Shown here: positions 14,959 through 20,593 of the stretch, piece by piece
Layout: every line of letters begins with the position of its first letter
How positions within the stretch are numbered: position 1 is the first letter of the stretch
Source of the DNA: Candidatus Nomurabacteria bacterium
GTDB lineage: Bacteria; Patescibacteriota; Minisyncoccia; Phycocordibacterales; SBAW01
Assembly (NCBI GenBank): GCA_943349675.1
Contig: CALQZN010000009.1
Location: forward strand, 1-20,593
Reading direction: 5' to 3'
Length of the DNA stretch: 20,593 nt
Notes under the pieces: generated by a model
Told to the model about the DNA's origin: nothing
Databases searched by the model: none
Seen by the model: only the letters and a program-made list of their open reading frames with translations
Position numbers and translations under genes: made by a program

Positions 14959-15992
14959 AAAAAATTGTCCTACGTAGCCTAGTCTCTTTGGTGTTTGTTG
15001 CACTATTTTTTGCCACTGTACCGCAAGCCAAAGCTTACTCTCTTCCAAACAACGGGGTATCTTTTGGTTGTTTATGGAGAGACACTACATGTACAGCAAG
15101 TAGTGTCCGAGAGGATCTGCCGACACCAACGGAAATACCTCGGTTTTATCTTGATGTTATAGAAGCTTGCACAAACGCTGGATACAACGGGGGAGTATGT
15201 GCGCTACAAGCAAGTAAGGCTGTTATAGCAGCAGAAACCTATACCACTTGTGCAATAGAGAACCTTGGAAATACTGCTGGATGCGAAACAGCCGCAGACT
15301 TTAGAGCGAATCAGGTCACCGTCGCTCAACCAGCTCCTGTAGACCCAAACGCACCACCACCTGTGCCTATGCAAACCTTGCAGCCCGCACCACAAACCCC
15401 TACACCAAACCCAGGAACTCCTGCAGGAAACACTACCCCCACTACACCCACAGGGAACAATGGCAACATAGGGTATACCCCTCTTGAACCTATACCTGGG
15501 CTCGCAGAGGCACAGAGTGGGAATACTAACTTTGCTTTATTTTTGAAGTACGTTTTTGGTGTACTTATCTCCCTTGGGGGACTCTCGGCAGTGGTGATGC
15601 TTATTTTTGGCGGCATCACATACATGGTTTCGGACGTAGTGCACAAAAAAACAGACGCGCTCCGCCGTGTACAAGCAGCGATGTGGGGCTTGTTGCTCCT
15701 TATTGCTTCGTGGCTTATTTTAAACGCCATTAACCCAAGACTCCTTGTGTTTGAGCTACTTATAAATCCTGTTTCAAACCTGTCTGGTAATACACCCACC
15801 AACACTCTCACTACGAGCGCAAATAATAACGTAACCAGCTTAAACCTTAGTAACACTGATCCTAACCGAGACGCAACACTTGGTGCTTTTTGTAGGACTG
15901 GTTCTGTAAATCGCACACCTACAGCTGACGGTCTCTCTACAAACTACACTTGTACTCCCTATATCAATGACGGTAGTGTTATGTACCCGTAA
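14955..15992 (+). CDS. VirB2-like two-helix T4SS protein with a cysteine-rich ectodomain
   Basis: A 345-residue protein. A signal peptide (1-27, cleavage after AKA) is followed by a cysteine-rich region with C39, C46, C72, C82, C99 and C110. A Pro/Thr/Asn-rich linker (about 124-170) comes next, then two membrane helices (about 198-222 and 240-259) joined by a short basic loop. The pattern GGITYMVSDVVHKKTDALRRVQAAMWGLLLLIASWLILNAINP (here across 219-261) has the shape of VirB2/TrbC pilin-family proteins as seen in CPR loci. A roughly 85-residue tail ends with C313 and C333. Ordinary VirB2 pilins are far shorter and lack the N-terminal ectodomain. It overlaps the Ig-fusion gene by ATGA, so the two are translationally coupled. 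It may be a pilin-like subunit or a fixed membrane ring component. Confidence 0.82.
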   Translation: MKKIVLRSLVSLVFVALFFATVPQAKAYSLPNNGVSFGCLWRDTTCTASSVREDLPTPTEIPRFYLDVIEACTNAGYNGGVCALQASKAVIAAETYTTCAIENLGNTAGCETAADFRANQVTVAQPAPVDPNAPPPVPMQTLQPAPQTPTPNPGTPAGNTTPTTPTGNNGNIGYTPLEPIPGLAEAQSGNTNFALFLKYVFGVLISLGGLSAVVMLIFGGITYMVSDVVHKKTDALRRVQAAMWGLLLLIASWLILNAINPRLLVFELLINPVSNLSGNTPTNTLTTSANNNVTSLNLSNTDPNRDATLGAFCRTGSVNRTPTADGLSTNYTCTPYINDGSVMYP

Positions 15993-16006
15993 TATATAAG
16001 TTATAT
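15993..16006 (+). promoter_or_regulatory. Candidate leaderless promoter with a small palindrome
   Basis: TATATA (15993-15998) ends 6 bases before the ATG at 16005. ATATAA and TTATAT form a 6-base inverted repeat around one G (15994-16006), reaching into the start codon. AT-rich palindromes arise easily by chance, so confidence is low. No -35 at a proper distance is visible. Confidence 0.35.
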
Positions 16007-17240
16007 GCAACTACCTTGGAAATCACTTTTAGCCGCTGTTGGAGTACTCACACTTCTGGTAGTACTTATATGGTTTTTCTTTTTACGTACCCCCTCGTCG
16101 GTAGAGCCCGTACCAACCACGACAACAAGCGGCTTTACTACTGGCACAGTCGTAACTACAGAAGCAACTCTGCCGCAAGAGGCAGACCCTTCTGACGCAC
16201 CATATGGGTACACCGGAACACAGCGTATATTTAAAATCGCAGATGGACCCGTAGTTGCAGCCACATTTGTGCAAACGTTCAATCCAACCACCACCGTTGC
16301 GCGGTATGTCATGCAAGACAACGGGCGAGTGTTTGACCTGCCCATAGATGTGCCCGGCAGTGTACCAAGAGCTGTTTCAAACACCACCATACCTGCAATT
16401 GCACATGCGCTGTGGGGGGAAGAGGGCGAGTCTGTAGTGCTGCAGTATATGGAAGAGGTTACTGTAAAAACACTGTATATGCGCTTCTCTCCCCGAGCTA
16501 CCAGCACCATAGCCACTCCACTTCCGCCGCAAATACGCTTCTTGCCCGACAATATTTTTACTCTTGCAATATCTCCCGACGGCAAAAAACTGGCGTATAT
16601 GCTTGTCACGACCGGCGGTGCGACAGGGTACGTTGCAAATATAAATGGGACAGAAAGTAAAACGCTCTTTTTTACACCACTCACTCAAGTACGCCTTACG
16701 TGGCCAGCAGCAAACACCCTATTGATGCAAACAAAAGCAGCGGTTGGCGTCTCGGGCATGGCTTTTTCTATAGCCCTACAAAGTGGCACAGTCACACCTC
16801 TTTTACATGCAGCGGGGCTCTCAATTATCGCAGATCCCGCATTTGCAAAAGTGATATATCAAACATCTACTCTGTCAGATGTTAAAACCTACTCGCACGA
16901 CGTTGTGAGTGGTAAAGATTTACGTTTATCTTTCGACCCTTTCCCTGAAAAGTGCGTGCAAAGCGGTAAAACTTCGTCACTTATATACTGCGCTTTACCT
17001 CTTGCATACATATCCCCACAATACCTAGATCTTTGGTACAAAGGGCTAGCAAGTGCGGCAGACAGCCTTGTGGCTTTTAACCCAACCACTGGCGCAAGAA
17101 TCATTATCGGCACTCCTGGACAAGGAGAGGGAGGGAAGAAGTCTGACATAGTAGGTATTGCCGTAGCACCCGCAGATGCATACTTGTCTTTTGTTACAAA
17201 AGGAGACAGATCTTTGTGGGGAGTTCGACTCACTCAGTAG
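16005..17240 (+). CDS. Membrane-anchored beta-propeller protein, last gene of the T4SS-like block
   Basis: A 411-residue protein. An N-terminal anchor (about 8-28) is followed by a Thr/Val-rich stalk (about 30-65) and a beta-propeller-like body. The segment RFLPDNIFTLAISPDGKKLAYM is a WD40-like/TolB-type blade, and similar but weaker repeats follow (GYVANINGTESKTL, ADPAFAKVIYQTS, VAPADAYLSFVTK). C317 and C329, in PEKCVQ and LIYCALP, are placed to form a disulfide. The following DLWYKGLASAADSLVAF is also typical, from memory, of the propeller protein that closes this gene cluster in other Parcubacteria. No hydrolase motif is visible, so a structural or binding role outside the membrane is likely. 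It converges on jag with a 10-base gap. Confidence 0.82.
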   Translation: MQLPWKSLLAAVGVLTLLVVLIWFFFLRTPSSVEPVPTTTTSGFTTGTVVTTEATLPQEADPSDAPYGYTGTQRIFKIADGPVVAATFVQTFNPTTTVARYVMQDNGRVFDLPIDVPGSVPRAVSNTTIPAIAHALWGEEGESVVLQYMEEVTVKTLYMRFSPRATSTIATPLPPQIRFLPDNIFTLAISPDGKKLAYMLVTTGGATGYVANINGTESKTLFFTPLTQVRLTWPAANTLLMQTKAAVGVSGMAFSIALQSGTVTPLLHAAGLSIIADPAFAKVIYQTSTLSDVKTYSHDVVSGKDLRLSFDPFPEKCVQSGKTSSLIYCALPLAYISPQYLDLWYKGLASAADSLVAFNPTTGARIIIGTPGQGEGGKKSDIVGIAVAPADAYLSFVTKGDRSLWGVRLTQ

Positions 17241-17250
17241 TTTTTGTTGA

Positions 17251-17694
17251 CTAGCGAGGCTTTAAAACAATGTGGCGGAACTTTCCTTCACCCTCTGAAC
17301 GAGTTTCTATTTGCGAGTCCTCTGCAAATAATTCGTGTACTATAAGGCGCTCGTAGGCGCTCATGGGGTCCATTTCTACTTCTCGTTTAAACAGACGGGC
17401 GCGTTGTGCAAACATACGCGCAGTTGTACGCACCACCTCCATCTGGGCTTCGTGGTGGCCATTTACGTCAATAAGAAAGTTGGAAGCTTCTTCGCCATAC
17501 TTCTGCTCAACCATCCGTCTCACAATGGTGTTGAGCGCTCGCAAATGCTCGCCTGCGGGCCCTAGAAGGGTAGTATCGACAGAAGTGATCGCCACAATGG
17601 TACGGTGCCCTACAGACACCTCTATCGTGTCCACAGTAAGACCAAGCATGTCTATAATTTTGGCAACAAGGTCTTTGAGATCGTCTCCGCTCAT
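17251..17694 (-). CDS. jag: Jag/KhpB-like single-stranded nucleic-acid binding protein (KH-R3H), short form
   Basis: RNA-binding protein usually encoded next to yidC. The first possible start (TTG at 17730) would add 12 residues, but the ATG at 17694 is preferred and gives 147 residues. The KH domain (about 1-75) carries a GxxG loop as GPAG in LLGPAGEHLRAL, without the basic residues usual there. FLIDVNGHHEAQ follows, then an R3H domain near the C-terminus (AYERLIVHELF, with the RxxxH core, then TRSEGEGKFRHIVLKP). The N-terminal Jag-N domain of Firmicutes proteins is absent. The gene is the last of the rpmH-rnpA-yidC-jag order on the minus strand. TATTGT (17701-17706 on the minus strand) ends 6 bases before the ATG and could be its own promoter. 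Confidence 0.9.
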   Translation of the reverse strand: MSGDDLKDLVAKIIDMLGLTVDTIEVSVGHRTIVAITSVDTTLLGPAGEHLRALNTIVRRMVEQKYGEEASNFLIDVNGHHEAQMEVVRTTARMFAQRARLFKREVEMDPMSAYERLIVHELFAEDSQIETRSEGEGKFRHIVLKPR

Positions 17695-17777
17695 AGAGCC
17701 ACAATACTCCACAAAAGCAGCGGCGCGCAACTAGGCAAAGATAGATTTTGGTTTCGTGAGTACAAACAGTACGAGGA

Positions 17778-18488
17778 CTACTTTTTTTGTCGGCGTATAA
17801 TCCATTCTTGACCTAACGACAGTAGGTTTGTTGTTGCAAAATACAGACCTGCGGCGGCGGGGAGGGAATACGATACAACCACCATAAGTCCCGGCAAAAA
17901 GTACAGCATGAGGTATTTCTGCATTTTTTGGGCTGTCTCCCTCTCTGGTGTTAGTTTTAGGGAGGTATTTTTGACCCGAGCCAACGAAAGCCAGACGACC
18001 CCATACTGCAAAACACCTACTAAAACCGACAATATTATGTTGTGTGGGGTAAGCAGGTCTACAAAACCCAAAAATAGTGTGTTGACTACTTCGGGTGGCG
18101 GTACAAAAGAGTAGAGCAGTTCGGTAACTATTTTCGGCAGTTCCTCTTTAAAAAAGGCAAAATAGAGTGCAATAAAAACAGGGATCTGCACCAAAATCGC
18201 CAAAAATCCACTGAGTGGGCGAATGTTGCGCTCTTTAAAGAGAGCCATTGTGCGCGTAGCACGTTCTTTTGGGTCGTCTTTGTATTTAGTGTTTATCTCG
18301 TCTACGTCGCCCTGTATGGCTTGCATACCCATTTGTGTGCGTATAGACGCCGTAAATGCAGGGTAAAACAAGATGCGCATGAGCAGTGTTAGTAAAATAA
18401 TTGCAAAACCAACGTCCCCGCCAGGCATTATGCCGATAAGGTATACAAAAACGTTATAAATTGGCTGTATAAGGAGCGTTTCAAACAT
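17778..18488 (-). CDS. yidC: YidC/Oxa1/Alb3-family membrane protein insertase
   Basis: Inserts proteins into the cytoplasmic membrane, alone or with Sec. At 236 residues it is the short form without the large periplasmic domain of Gram-negative YidC. The first helices read PIYNVFVYLIGIMPGGDVGFAIILLTLLMRILFYP, here spanning 9-43, and R38 is the conserved groove arginine. A charged cytoplasmic hairpin follows (about 45-92, KYKDDPKERATRTMALFKE), then FLAILVQIPVFIALYFAFF and three further helical segments up to residue 229. It ends in a short basic tail. No signal peptide or lipobox cysteine is visible at the N-terminus, unlike many Gram-positive YidC proteins. The ATG lies 3 bases after the rnpA stop, with no ribosome site. 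It may also insert the many membrane proteins of the neighbouring T4SS-like block. Confidence 0.95.
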   Translation of the reverse strand: MFETLLIQPIYNVFVYLIGIMPGGDVGFAIILLTLLMRILFYPAFTASIRTQMGMQAIQGDVDEINTKYKDDPKERATRTMALFKERNIRPLSGFLAILVQIPVFIALYFAFFKEELPKIVTELLYSFVPPPEVVNTLFLGFVDLLTPHNIILSVLVGVLQYGVVWLSLARVKNTSLKLTPERETAQKMQKYLMLYFLPGLMVVVSYSLPAAAGLYFATTNLLSLGQEWIIRRQKK

Positions 18489-18491
18489 ATA

Positions 18492-18806
18492 TTACTTTTG
18501 GGTTTTTAATAGTAGCGCTAGTTCGCTCTTGAGCGTCTGGACAACTGGTTGTGGAAGAGTTTTTTGTACAAATACAACTCCAAGGCCTGTGCCGGACAGT
18601 GGGGAGAGTGCTCGATATACCGCCCGACGTATACGATTGCGCTCAGTAGCCTTTTTTGCGACAGATTTAGGAACCACTACCGCAACCCGCAGAGATTCTG
18701 GACCGGATATACACTTAAAAGACAAAAATGTGGCTCTATTTGAACGCCCTTTACGCAACACCTCTCGCACCTCAGCTGCAACTAGGCGGCGGTTTTTGGG
18801 AAGCAT
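18492..18806 (-). CDS. rnpA: Ribonuclease P protein component RnpA
   Basis: Protein subunit of RNase P, which helps the catalytic RNA bind pre-tRNA and remove its 5' leader. It is 104 residues, close to the family norm. The signature KKATERNRIRRAVYRAL contains the RNR core at 56-58. LPKNRRL at the N-terminus (2-8) and VAVVVPKSVAKKA fit the family. It begins 9 bases after the rpmH stop, in the standard rpmH-rnpA order, and has no visible ribosome site. Confidence 0.96.
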   Translation of the reverse strand: MLPKNRRLVAAEVREVLRKGRSNRATFLSFKCISGPESLRVAVVVPKSVAKKATERNRIRRAVYRALSPLSGTGLGVVFVQKTLPQPVVQTLKSELALLLKTQK

Positions 18807-18815
18807 ACTAGGGAA

Positions 18816-18950
18816 TTAGACCGACACCTTTGACCGTCCCTTGCGGCGGCGGCGCAAAATGGTCTTTTTACCCCCTGGGGTGCTGGTGCGCTTCAAAAAG
18901 CCGTGCGCACGTGCGCGTTTGCGTTTTTTTGGCTGATAGGTCTGTGACAT
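18816..18950 (-). CDS. rpmH: 50S ribosomal protein L34
   Basis: Translating the minus strand from the CAT at 18948-18950 gives a 44-residue basic protein: MSQTYQPKKRKRARAHGFL, then KRTSTPGGKKTIL, then RRRRKGRSKVSV. This is the L34 pattern (TYQPxxRKRxxxHGFxxR, then RRRxKGR). It heads the minus-strand block, 9 bases before rnpA. The variant RTSTPGGKKTIL replaces the common MxTxxGRxVL. Confidence 0.96.
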   Translation of the reverse strand: MSQTYQPKKRKRARAHGFLKRTSTPGGKKTILRRRRKGRSKVSV

Positions 18951-18956
18951 GTGCCC

Positions 18957-18985
18957 AATATACCGTATCCACACCTTGTGCACAA
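18957..18985 (-). promoter_or_regulatory. rpmH promoter overlapping DnaA-box-like repeats
   Basis: On the minus strand TTGTGC (18980-18985) and TATATT (18957-18962) are 17 bases apart, and the -10 ends 6 bases before the rpmH ATG, predicting a leaderless message. The -35 hexamer is part of the first CTTGTGCACAA repeat. The spacer contains the DnaA-box-like site 18965-18973. Confidence 0.55.
18965..18973 (+). promoter_or_regulatory. DnaA-box-like site
   Basis: GTATCCACA differs from the consensus TTATCCACA only at the first base. It lies between the divergent rpmH and dnaA genes, the usual place for DnaA autoregulation. Confidence 0.5.
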
Positions 18986-18996
18986 CTTGTGCACAA
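18975..18996. repeat. Two perfect tandem copies of an 11-base sequence containing a palindrome
   Basis: CTTGTGCACAA occurs at 18975-18985 and again at 18986-18996. Its last ten bases, TTGTGCACAA, are their own reverse complement. The period of 11 is about one helical turn, so two bound proteins would face the same side. TTGTGCACA differs from the DnaA box at two positions. Candidates for the ligand are DnaA itself or a dimeric repressor. Confidence 0.6.
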
Positions 18997-19007
18997 AAAA
19001 CCTACTT

Positions 19008-19036
19008 TTGACGGGGGTGCTGCACTCGCGTATCCT
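19008..19036 (+). promoter_or_regulatory. dnaA promoter
   Basis: TTGACG (19008-19013) and TATCCT (19031-19036) are separated by 17 bases, the ideal sigma-70-type spacing. Transcription would begin around 19043, about ten bases before the dnaA ATG, giving a very short leader. No Shine-Dalgarno sequence precedes the start; the bases just before it read TTCCTCC instead. Confidence 0.6.
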
Positions 19037-19052
19037 TACGGGTACTTCCTCC

Positions 19053-20390
19053 ATGACTACAACAAAAGAACTTTGGGAAAACGCATTGGTTGAGCTCGAA
19101 CTCACCATCTCTAAACCCAATTTTAATACGTGGTTTAAAGATACACATGTTGTGCGCGTCGAAGATGGTGTGGTGTACCTTGGAGTGCCTAGTCAATTTG
19201 CGCGGGACTGGTTGTCGACCAAGTTTCATAAAGATATTTTACGATCTTTACGAGGCCTCTCTGACAGCGTGCGGTCAGTTGAGTATGTTATTTCGCGAGG
19301 AGTCAAAAAAACAGACGAGCCACGGTCGGTGCCCGCAGCTCCGTCAGAGCTCCCACTTGAAAACGTACATGCAAAAACAAACCTTAACCCTCGTTTTACC
19401 TTGCAAACTTTTATTGTTGGACCTTTTAATGAACTCGCACACGCAGCAGCTCAAGCAGTAATACGAAAACCTGGCATTGCATACAATCCACTCCTTATCT
19501 ACGGCCCAACAGGGCTTGGGAAAACGCACCTTATACAGGCGGTGGGGAACCACTTCCGTATTAACGCTCCTGACCGTAAAGTGCAGTATGTTACTTCAGA
19601 AAAGTTTTCTATGGACTACGTTTCGTCTATACAGGCAGGGAAGATACAAAGCTTTAAAGAGAAGTACCGCCAATATGACCTACTTATAATGGATGACGTG
19701 CAATTTTTGGCAAAAATGGAAAAAACAAAAGAGGAGTTTTTCCATCTCTTTAACTACCTACACGACGGAAACAAACAATTGGTATTCTCGTCCGACCAAC
19801 ATCCTAACGTTATCCAAAACTTGGAAGATCGACTTAAGTCGCGCTTTAGTGCTGGGATGATAGTGTCGGTCACACCTCCTGACCACGAGTCGCGCTTGGC
19901 CATAGCTCGTTCAAAAGCGGCTGCGCATAATGTGTTTTTTCCTGACGAGGTGCTTGAGTACTTGGCTACCGCAGTCGAAGGAAATGTACGAGAGCTCGAA
20001 GGGGCTCTTAACCTACTTCTTATACAGCTGGAGGTTCGTACTGAACCATTGACCATCAACGACGCAAAGACACTGCTACGTGGCGCAAGTAATATGACCA
20101 AAAAAACAGTCTCTGTGCAGGAGGTAGTCAAAACCATTGCTGGATTTTACGGTATAGAAGAGGGGAGTATTTACGAAAAAACTCGTCGTAAAGAAGTGGT
20201 AAGGCCAAGGCAGGTTATTATGTTTTTACTTCGTGAAGATTTTAAAATATCTTTTCCAACTATTGGGGAAAAACTTGGTGGACGTGACCACACTACAGTA
20301 ATCCACTCGTGCGAAAAAATACGCAACAACATACTTACCGACAGCGTCCTTTCTCAAGAGCTCCACCAAATCCGACTCATGTTGAAATGA
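19053..20390 (+). CDS. dnaA: Chromosomal replication initiator DnaA
   Basis: Binds DnaA boxes at oriC, opens the duplex and loads the helicase. The 445-residue protein is full length. The frame is open upstream to a GTG at 18951, but the ATG at 19053 gives the usual N-terminus (MTTTKELWENALVELE) and leaves the promoter region free. Domain I is about 1-85 and the linker is short. Domain III starts near 115 (NPRFTLQTFIVGPFNELA). Its Walker A is GPTGLGKT (151-158), its Walker B is LLIMDDVQF with D214 and D215, its sensor 1 is LVFSSDQHP, and LEDRLKSRFSAGM carries the arginine finger. VEGNVRELEGALN is sensor 2. Domain IV ends with the DNA-binding signature GGRDHTTVIHSC around R411-H413. The gene stops at TGA, followed at once by a perfect DnaA box. 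Confidence 0.98.
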   Translation: MTTTKELWENALVELELTISKPNFNTWFKDTHVVRVEDGVVYLGVPSQFARDWLSTKFHKDILRSLRGLSDSVRSVEYVISRGVKKTDEPRSVPAAPSELPLENVHAKTNLNPRFTLQTFIVGPFNELAHAAAQAVIRKPGIAYNPLLIYGPTGLGKTHLIQAVGNHFRINAPDRKVQYVTSEKFSMDYVSSIQAGKIQSFKEKYRQYDLLIMDDVQFLAKMEKTKEEFFHLFNYLHDGNKQLVFSSDQHPNVIQNLEDRLKSRFSAGMIVSVTPPDHESRLAIARSKAAAHNVFFPDEVLEYLATAVEGNVRELEGALNLLLIQLEVRTEPLTINDAKTLLRGASNMTKKTVSVQEVVKTIAGFYGIEEGSIYEKTRRKEVVRPRQVIMFLLREDFKISFPTIGEKLGGRDHTTVIHSCEKIRNNILTDSVLSQELHQIRLMLK

Positions 20391-20399
20391 TGTGGATAA
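20391..20399 (-). promoter_or_regulatory. Perfect DnaA box
   Basis: TGTGGATAA is the exact reverse complement of the consensus TTATCCACA. It starts on the base after the dnaA stop codon. Confidence 0.75.
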
Positions 20400-20593
20400 C
20401 GAGAGGAATAAAACCTGCGTATATGCTGAAAAGAAAGACATAAAAAAGATATCCCCAGAAGAAGTGCCGAGTTACGCACCTGTATTCCTAAAGAAAAATA
20501 TTTAATTACCACTTATGCAGCAACACCATAACCAGTTATCCCACTAATCCACACCCCTAGTAGTAGTAAAAATATTTTATATACAAACACTTA
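20391..20593. other. Probable left part of oriC, non-coding
   Basis: No plausible gene occurs in these 203 bases before the window ends. The segment is AT-rich and follows dnaA. It holds a perfect DnaA box (20391-20399), a one-mismatch box TAATCCACA (20545-20553) and a two-mismatch box ATATCCCCA (20450-20458). After the one-mismatch box come CCCC, a TAG triplet run (20559-20567) and a very AT-rich stretch, AAAAATATTTTATATA. Boxes, triplets and an AT-rich element together are what a bacterial unwinding region looks like. An AT-rich patch at 20493-20506 is a second candidate. The rest of the origin and probably dnaN would lie to the right. Confidence 0.55.

Noticed and set aside
17241..17250. 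Bidirectional terminator between the convergent propeller and jag genes
   Set aside because: The gap is 10 bases, and no stem with a T-tract could be found there or in the flanking gene ends.
17699..17714. CCACAA repeated with a 10-base period before jag, with a two-mismatch DnaA-box-like site
   Set aside because: Too short and too degenerate, with no other origin-like features nearby.
18951..19052. GTG-started N-terminal extension of dnaA by 34 residues
   Set aside because: It would cover the promoter and the palindromic repeats. The ATG at 19053 gives the expected DnaA domain I start.
20388..20399. Possible reading of TGA as glycine (as in Gracilibacteria/SR1) extending dnaA
   Set aside because: It would add only three residues before TAA. 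No other gene has an in-frame TGA in a conserved region, so the standard code is sufficient.
1..20593. CRISPR arrays, tRNA genes, insertion sequences or toxin-antitoxin pairs
   Set aside because: No repeat-spacer pattern, cloverleaf, transposase or small paired genes were seen. Almost all the sequence is accounted for by the listed genes.

Overview
The window looks like a piece of chromosome from a Candidate Phyla Radiation bacterium (Patescibacteria, most like the Parcubacteria/Paceibacteria branch). The taxonomic call rests on gene content recalled from that group: a conserved cluster of type IV secretion (T4SS)-like genes with several CPR-specific secreted proteins, a near absence of Shine-Dalgarno sequences, and a small YidC and a short Jag. 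No database search was possible. The standard bacterial code with TGA as stop fits all genes. All 18 genes recognised here are protein-coding; no tRNA, rRNA, CRISPR array or insertion sequence was seen.

Layout. 1-2104 (+): the C-terminal two thirds of a UvrD/PcrA-type helicase, cut by the window edge, then rsmA. 2101-3588 (-): a secreted, membrane-anchored protein with a glycosidase-like beta-propeller, tail to tail with rsmA. 3634-17240 (+): a 13.6 kb block of ten genes forming a T4SS-like locus. In order these are two membrane-anchored exported proteins, a VirB6/TrbL-like channel with a very long C-terminal tail, a small helical protein, a PrgI/VirB3-like protein, a free-standing VirB4 N-domain protein, the VirB4 ATPase, a fusion of a membrane protein with exported Ig-like domains, a VirB2-like two-helix protein with a cysteine-rich ectodomain, and a membrane-anchored beta-propeller. 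17251-18950 (-): jag, yidC, rnpA, rpmH. 19053-20390 (+): dnaA. 20391-20593: an AT-rich non-coding segment with DnaA boxes, probably the start of oriC, running off the window.

How the genes work together. VirB4, PrgI and VirB6 would form the energised inner-membrane core of a translocation machine. The VirB2-like protein would supply a pilus or membrane subunit, and the exported proteins would build the cell-surface part. No relaxase, VirD4 coupling ATPase or VirB11 is present, so the machine is not obviously conjugative. It could export protein or DNA, take up DNA, or build a pilus for contact with a host cell. The rpmH-rnpA-yidC-jag block beside dnaA is the classic origin-proximal gene set, which places this apparatus next to the replication origin.

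Regulatory reading. Most genes lack a ribosome binding site. Many have a TATACT-like -10 hexamer only 6-9 bases before the ATG, which predicts leaderless mRNAs. Two such promoters carry striking symmetry: a 23-base dyad spanning the virB4 stop, the -10 and the next start codon (13207-13229), and a mirror-image pair of -10 hexamers 17 bases apart between two divergent genes (3597-3627). The rpmH/dnaA spacer holds two tandem copies of an 11-mer containing a palindrome, plus a DnaA-box-like site, laid over the rpmH promoter.
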